A program made the translations under genes and the position numbers. Of a stretch of 64,000 nucleotides of DNA, positions 60,410 to 64,000 are shown piece by piece (within the stretch, counting starts at the first letter, position 1; every line of letters begins with the position of its first letter). The notes beneath the pieces are model-generated. The model was not told the DNA's origin. It ran no database searches and saw only the letters and a list, made by a program, of their open reading frames with translations. The stretch is from Cyanidium caldarium (Eukaryota > Rhodophyta > Bangiophyceae > Cyanidiales > Cyanidiaceae), in contig JANCYW010000010.1 in NCBI GenBank assembly GCA_026184775.1, positions 248,001-312,000 on the forward strand. The letters are read 5' to 3'.

Positions 60410-61957
60410 TCATCCGGTCAACGAGACACGCCCACTGTCTACGTCATCATCCCCGGGGCGATGGCGCTCGTCGACCTCCTCGACGCCATCGGGGGCAAAC
60501 TCGCGCCGCCACGCCGCCATCAACACATCCTGGTGTTCGGGCGAGCGCACGCCCAGGCGCAAACACTGCGGCCGGCCGAACGAACGACACCACCGCACCG
60601 GGCAGCCGGCGCGCAGGGCGGCGTCGTGGGCGCGCTCGGCCACCAGCTCGCCGCCGCAGTCCACGTACACCCAGGGCACCCACACGGGGCTGGATTCGTT
60701 CACCGCCCAGCGCAACGGGAATGCGCGCAGCAACTGCTCCTGGCGCCGCTTCCACGGCGGCAGCAGCTGCCAGGTGCTCTGCATGTAGGCCTTGTCCTTG
60801 GCGGCGGCCGCGCAAAACGCCTGCGCCAGCGTGTTGCAGCTCCACGGCGTCTGCAATCGTTTCAGGGTGCGTATCCAGGCGCGTGACGCGGCCACCGAGC
60901 CCAGCCGCAGGCCCGGGCACGACCACAGTTTGGTCCAGGAGTGAATCACCAGCACACGCTCCGGATACCGCGCCACCAGCTCCAGCGCGGAATGGCGTCG
61001 CCAATCTGGCCCGCAAAAGGGCATGAACGACTCGTCGATGACGAACACGGCATCGGCCGCCTCACACGGCTGACGCTGGCGTATCCACGCCTCCAGCTGA
61101 TCCAGCGGGGTAAAATCCCCGGTGGGCGAATTCGGGTGAATGATAACGGTGACGCCGATGCGGTGGCCGTCGGGCAGGCCGCGCTGTACCTGGTGCCAGG
61201 AGTAGGTGGGTCGGTCGGCAGCGGTGGCCGCGCGGTCGTACTCGCGGTAGGCGGCCTCGAAGGGGCCGGCGCGGTAGGCGCCGCCGCCTTCACGCGTGGC
61301 CACCCGCATGACCAGGTCGATGAACTCGCTAGCACCGTTGCCTAGCAGCAGCTGGTCGGTGGGCCACTTGCCCATAAACTCCGACAGGTGCGCCAGCGCT
61401 TTGGCGCAATCGGCCGGCGGATAGTGGTGCACGCGGTCGAGGGCGTCGCGTACGGCCGTGAGCGCCGCTGCAGGCGCGCCCAGCGCATTGGTGGTCACCG
61501 AGAAATCCTCCACAAAAGCGTCGCCGCACAGTTGCCACGTCTGCCCGCCATGCACCTCTTGCGTGTCGGTGTCCCACGCCCCGCCGCCCAGCTTGGCCGC
61601 CGAGGAAAGGGCCGGCGACGGTGAAGTGCCGGTCATTTCCTGAAGGGAGGGAGAAGGAAATGAAGGAGCGGTGGAGTCGATGGACGGTGTGCAAGGATGG
61701 CTGCGAGCAGGCCGGGGGGAATCGGTGAAGGCGGCGATGCGCCGGCGGATGGGCAGGGCGTGCAACGATGAGCGGATTTGGAGACGAGGAGGCGGCGGAG
61801 GAGAGCGCGTGATGAATGGCAAACCAGAGGGTGTCGACAGTCTAGAGGAGGATACCTGTGCGCAGTGTGGTGCTCGTTGAGATGGGTTTGAGGGACTCAA
61901 CTGGCGTGAGCTGCAAGCTGAGCGAAGAGCGTGATCGGATCTTGAGGCCAGTTTCAT
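60410..61957 (-). CDS. HisC/CobD-like class I/II aminotransferase (515 aa)
   Basis: A fold-type I PLP enzyme: 'VHGGQTWQLCG' and 'DFSVTTNALGAPAAALTAV' (HGG..(D)FS.N.N/T.LG.P, typical of histidinol-phosphate aminotransferase and threonine-phosphate decarboxylase); 'LLLGNGASEFIDLVMRVA'; 'TVIIHPNSPTGDFTPLDQLE'; 'VFVIDESFMPFCGPDW' (PLP Asp); 'VLVIHSWTKLWSCPGLRLGS' (PLP Lys in TK, then PGLRLG); 'CLRLGVRSPEHQDVLMAAW'. Which reaction it performs cannot be read off. HisC would belong to histidine synthesis; CobD would be unexpected in an alga. The ATG at 61957 adds a Ser/Arg/Pro-rich 107-residue leader that may be a plastid presequence; ATG 61636 is the alternative. Confidence 0.8.
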   Translation of the reverse strand: MKLASRSDHALRSACSSRQLSPSNPSQRAPHCAQVSSSRLSTPSGLPFITRSPPPPPRLQIRSSLHALPIRRRIAAFTDSPRPARSHPCTPSIDSTAPSFPSPSLQEMTGTSPSPALSSAAKLGGGAWDTDTQEVHGGQTWQLCGDAFVEDFSVTTNALGAPAAALTAVRDALDRVHHYPPADCAKALAHLSEFMGKWPTDQLLLGNGASEFIDLVMRVATREGGGAYRAGPFEAAYREYDRAATAADRPTYSWHQVQRGLPDGHRIGVTVIIHPNSPTGDFTPLDQLEAWIRQRQPCEAADAVFVIDESFMPFCGPDWRRHSALELVARYPERVLVIHSWTKLWSCPGLRLGSVAASRAWIRTLKRLQTPWSCNTLAQAFCAAAAKDKAYMQSTWQLLPPWKRRQEQLLRAFPLRWAVNESSPVWVPWVYVDCGGELVAERAHDAALRAGCPVRWCRSFGRPQCLRLGVRSPEHQDVLMAAWRREFAPDGVEEVDERHRPGDDDVDSGRVSLTG

Positions 61958-62160
61958 GAATCAAGGCAGGTGCGCTGTGGCCGTGCTGGGAATGTGCAAG
62001 TCGCCATGGCCTTGTGTTGCTCTCCGTAGGCAGGAATGGCGCTCCCCTTGAGGGAGTCATTTTGACTCATATTCGCGGTTGTCACGCTGCCAGCGCCATG
62101 TGACAAATGTGCGCCGCGCGGCCGCGCGGTCTCCTCTCGGTGCGTGCGCAGCTGCTGCGC

Positions 62161-62237
62161 CCTGTCTCTCTCGCTCCCCTCACGTGTGTGTGTCCGTCAC
62201 CCTCGCCCTGTCCGATCGTCCCTCTCTCTATCTCATC
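62161..62237 (+). promoter_or_regulatory. Pyrimidine-rich leader upstream of RPL13A
   Basis: The last 80 bases before the ATG contain two pyrimidine tracts (62161-62182 and 62216-62237). They resemble the pyrimidine-rich leaders of ribosomal protein mRNAs in other eukaryotes. The transcription start is not known, so a true 5'-TOP cannot be claimed. Confidence 0.35.
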
Positions 62238-62852
62238 ATGTTCGAGACCTGCGTGGTGGTGGATGGGCGCGGCCATCTCCTTGGGCGACTGGCCTCGGTG
62301 GTGGCCAAGGAGTTGTTGAACGGGCAGCGGGTGGTGGTGGTGCGCTGCGAGGAGCTGGCCATCTCCGGCAAGTTCATCCGCAACAAGAACAAGTACCTAA
62401 TGTTTTTGCGGAAGCGCCACGCGTCCAATCCCAAACGATGCGGTCCGTGGCACTATCGCTCGCCGTCGCGCATCTTCTGGCGCACGGTGCGCGGCATGCT
62501 GCCGCATAAGACGGCGCGCGGGGCGGCGGCGCTGCAGCGGCTGCAGACGTTCGACGGTGTGCCGCCGCCATACGATCACGCCAAGCGCCAGGTGGTGCCG
62601 GCGGCGTTGCGGGTGCTGCGCCTGCGGCCCGATCGCAAGTGGACGCGCCTCGGCCGCCTCAGTGCCGAAGTGGGCTGGAAGCAGTCGGCGGTGGTGGAGC
62701 GACTGGAGGAGAAGCGCAAGGGCATCAGCAAGAAGCACTATGAGCGCAAAAAGGCAGCAGCGCGATTGCGAGCGCAGGCCGAGACCCGTGCCGATGCCCA
62801 GATGCCGCCCGAGTTGACCGCGGTGTTGCAATCGGCCGGTTACGGCAAGTGA
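62238..62852 (+). CDS. RPL13A: 60S ribosomal protein L13a (uL13) (204 aa)
   Basis: Complete uL13 of eukaryotic/archaeal type: '[20 protein letters not shown]', '[20 protein letters not shown]', '[20 protein letters not shown]', '[20 protein letters not shown]', '[20 protein letters not shown]', '[20 protein letters not shown]', then a basic C-terminal extension with '[18 protein letters not shown]'. It is part of the cytosolic large ribosomal subunit. The ATG at 62238 ('[10 protein letters not shown]') matches the family start, and no presequence is needed. Convergent with the KARI gene, 74 bp between stops. Confidence 0.97.
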   Translation: MFETCVVVDGRGHLLGRLASVVAKELLNGQRVVVVRCEELAISGKFIRNKNKYLMFLRKRHASNPKRCGPWHYRSPSRIFWRTVRGMLPHKTARGAAALQRLQTFDGVPPPYDHAKRQVVPAALRVLRLRPDRKWTRLGRLSAEVGWKQSAVVERLEEKRKGISKKHYERKKAAARLRAQAETRADAQMPPELTAVLQSAGYGK

Positions 62853-62926
62853 AGCGAGAAAGAGATGCAGGCCGACGGACGTTGTGCACCAAGTTTCTTG
62901 TCCCCGCTTTACGCCTCTCCTCCTCT

Positions 62927-64000
<1,074 letters not shown>

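Overview
This window looks like nuclear DNA of a unicellular red alga, most likely a cyanidiophyte (Cyanidioschyzon/Cyanidiococcus/Cyanidium type). Evidence: eukaryote-only genes (Nup93, Ddi1, RTEL1, CIA1, ribosomal protein L13a, SLC25 carriers) sit beside nuclear genes for plastid proteins (PsaO, CruP-like, YggT/YLMG, YlxR, DUF2854, an ABC1 kinase). Nearly all genes are single uninterrupted reading frames in GC-rich DNA. Pyrimidine synthesis uses a CAD-type fusion, which green plants lack. Many plastid-type presequences carry a Phe-based motif near the N-terminus, a trait described for red algal and glaucophyte transit peptides. The exact genus is inference.

Layout: 37 protein genes in 64 kb, about one per 1.7 kb, on both strands, with convergent gaps of tens of bases and two convergent pairs whose coding ends overlap. 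0-9.2 kb: a small membrane protein, an R2R3 MYB factor and a 2278-aa CAD protein whose dihydroorotase domain has lost its metal-binding residues. 9.3-21.4 kb: an SDR-family protein, CIA1, an SLC25 carrier, YlxR, an ABC1/UbiB kinase and the Fe-S helicase RTEL1 (a known type of CIA client). 21.7-28.1 kb: an organophosphate transporter with a Cys-rich tail, DUF2854, a 1-Cys peroxiredoxin split by a GC-AG intron, and glycyl-tRNA synthetase. 28.4-32.2 kb: DDX49/Dbp8 helicase, a UPF0548 protein and a tyrosine-type aminotransferase. 32.4-39.6 kb: a run of mostly plastid-directed genes (membrane protein, CruP-like, LQY1-like, YggT, PsaO). 39.9-52.3 kb: F-box protein, class 2 DHODH, M20 dipeptidase, RluA synthase, glutamate-type carrier, IMP-like peptidase, acyltransferase, KsgA/Dim1 methylase, Ddi1. 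52.3-64 kb: haem-less sulfite oxidase ending -AKL, Nup93, a SHAQKYF MYB, a HisC/CobD-like PLP enzyme, RPL13A and the 3' part of ketol-acid reductoisomerase.

The strongest observations are: the peroxiredoxin intron (donor GCAAGT, branch ACTAAC); the recurring Phe motif of plastid presequences; a Ddi1 active site reading DCGA rather than DSGA; a transporter fused to a DnaJ-like zinc tail; an IMP-type peptidase whose signature is split by an insertion; and an F-box gene with no in-frame ATG. No tRNA, rRNA, CRISPR array, transposon or virus-like element was recognised. All names come from reading the sequence by eye, without database searches.
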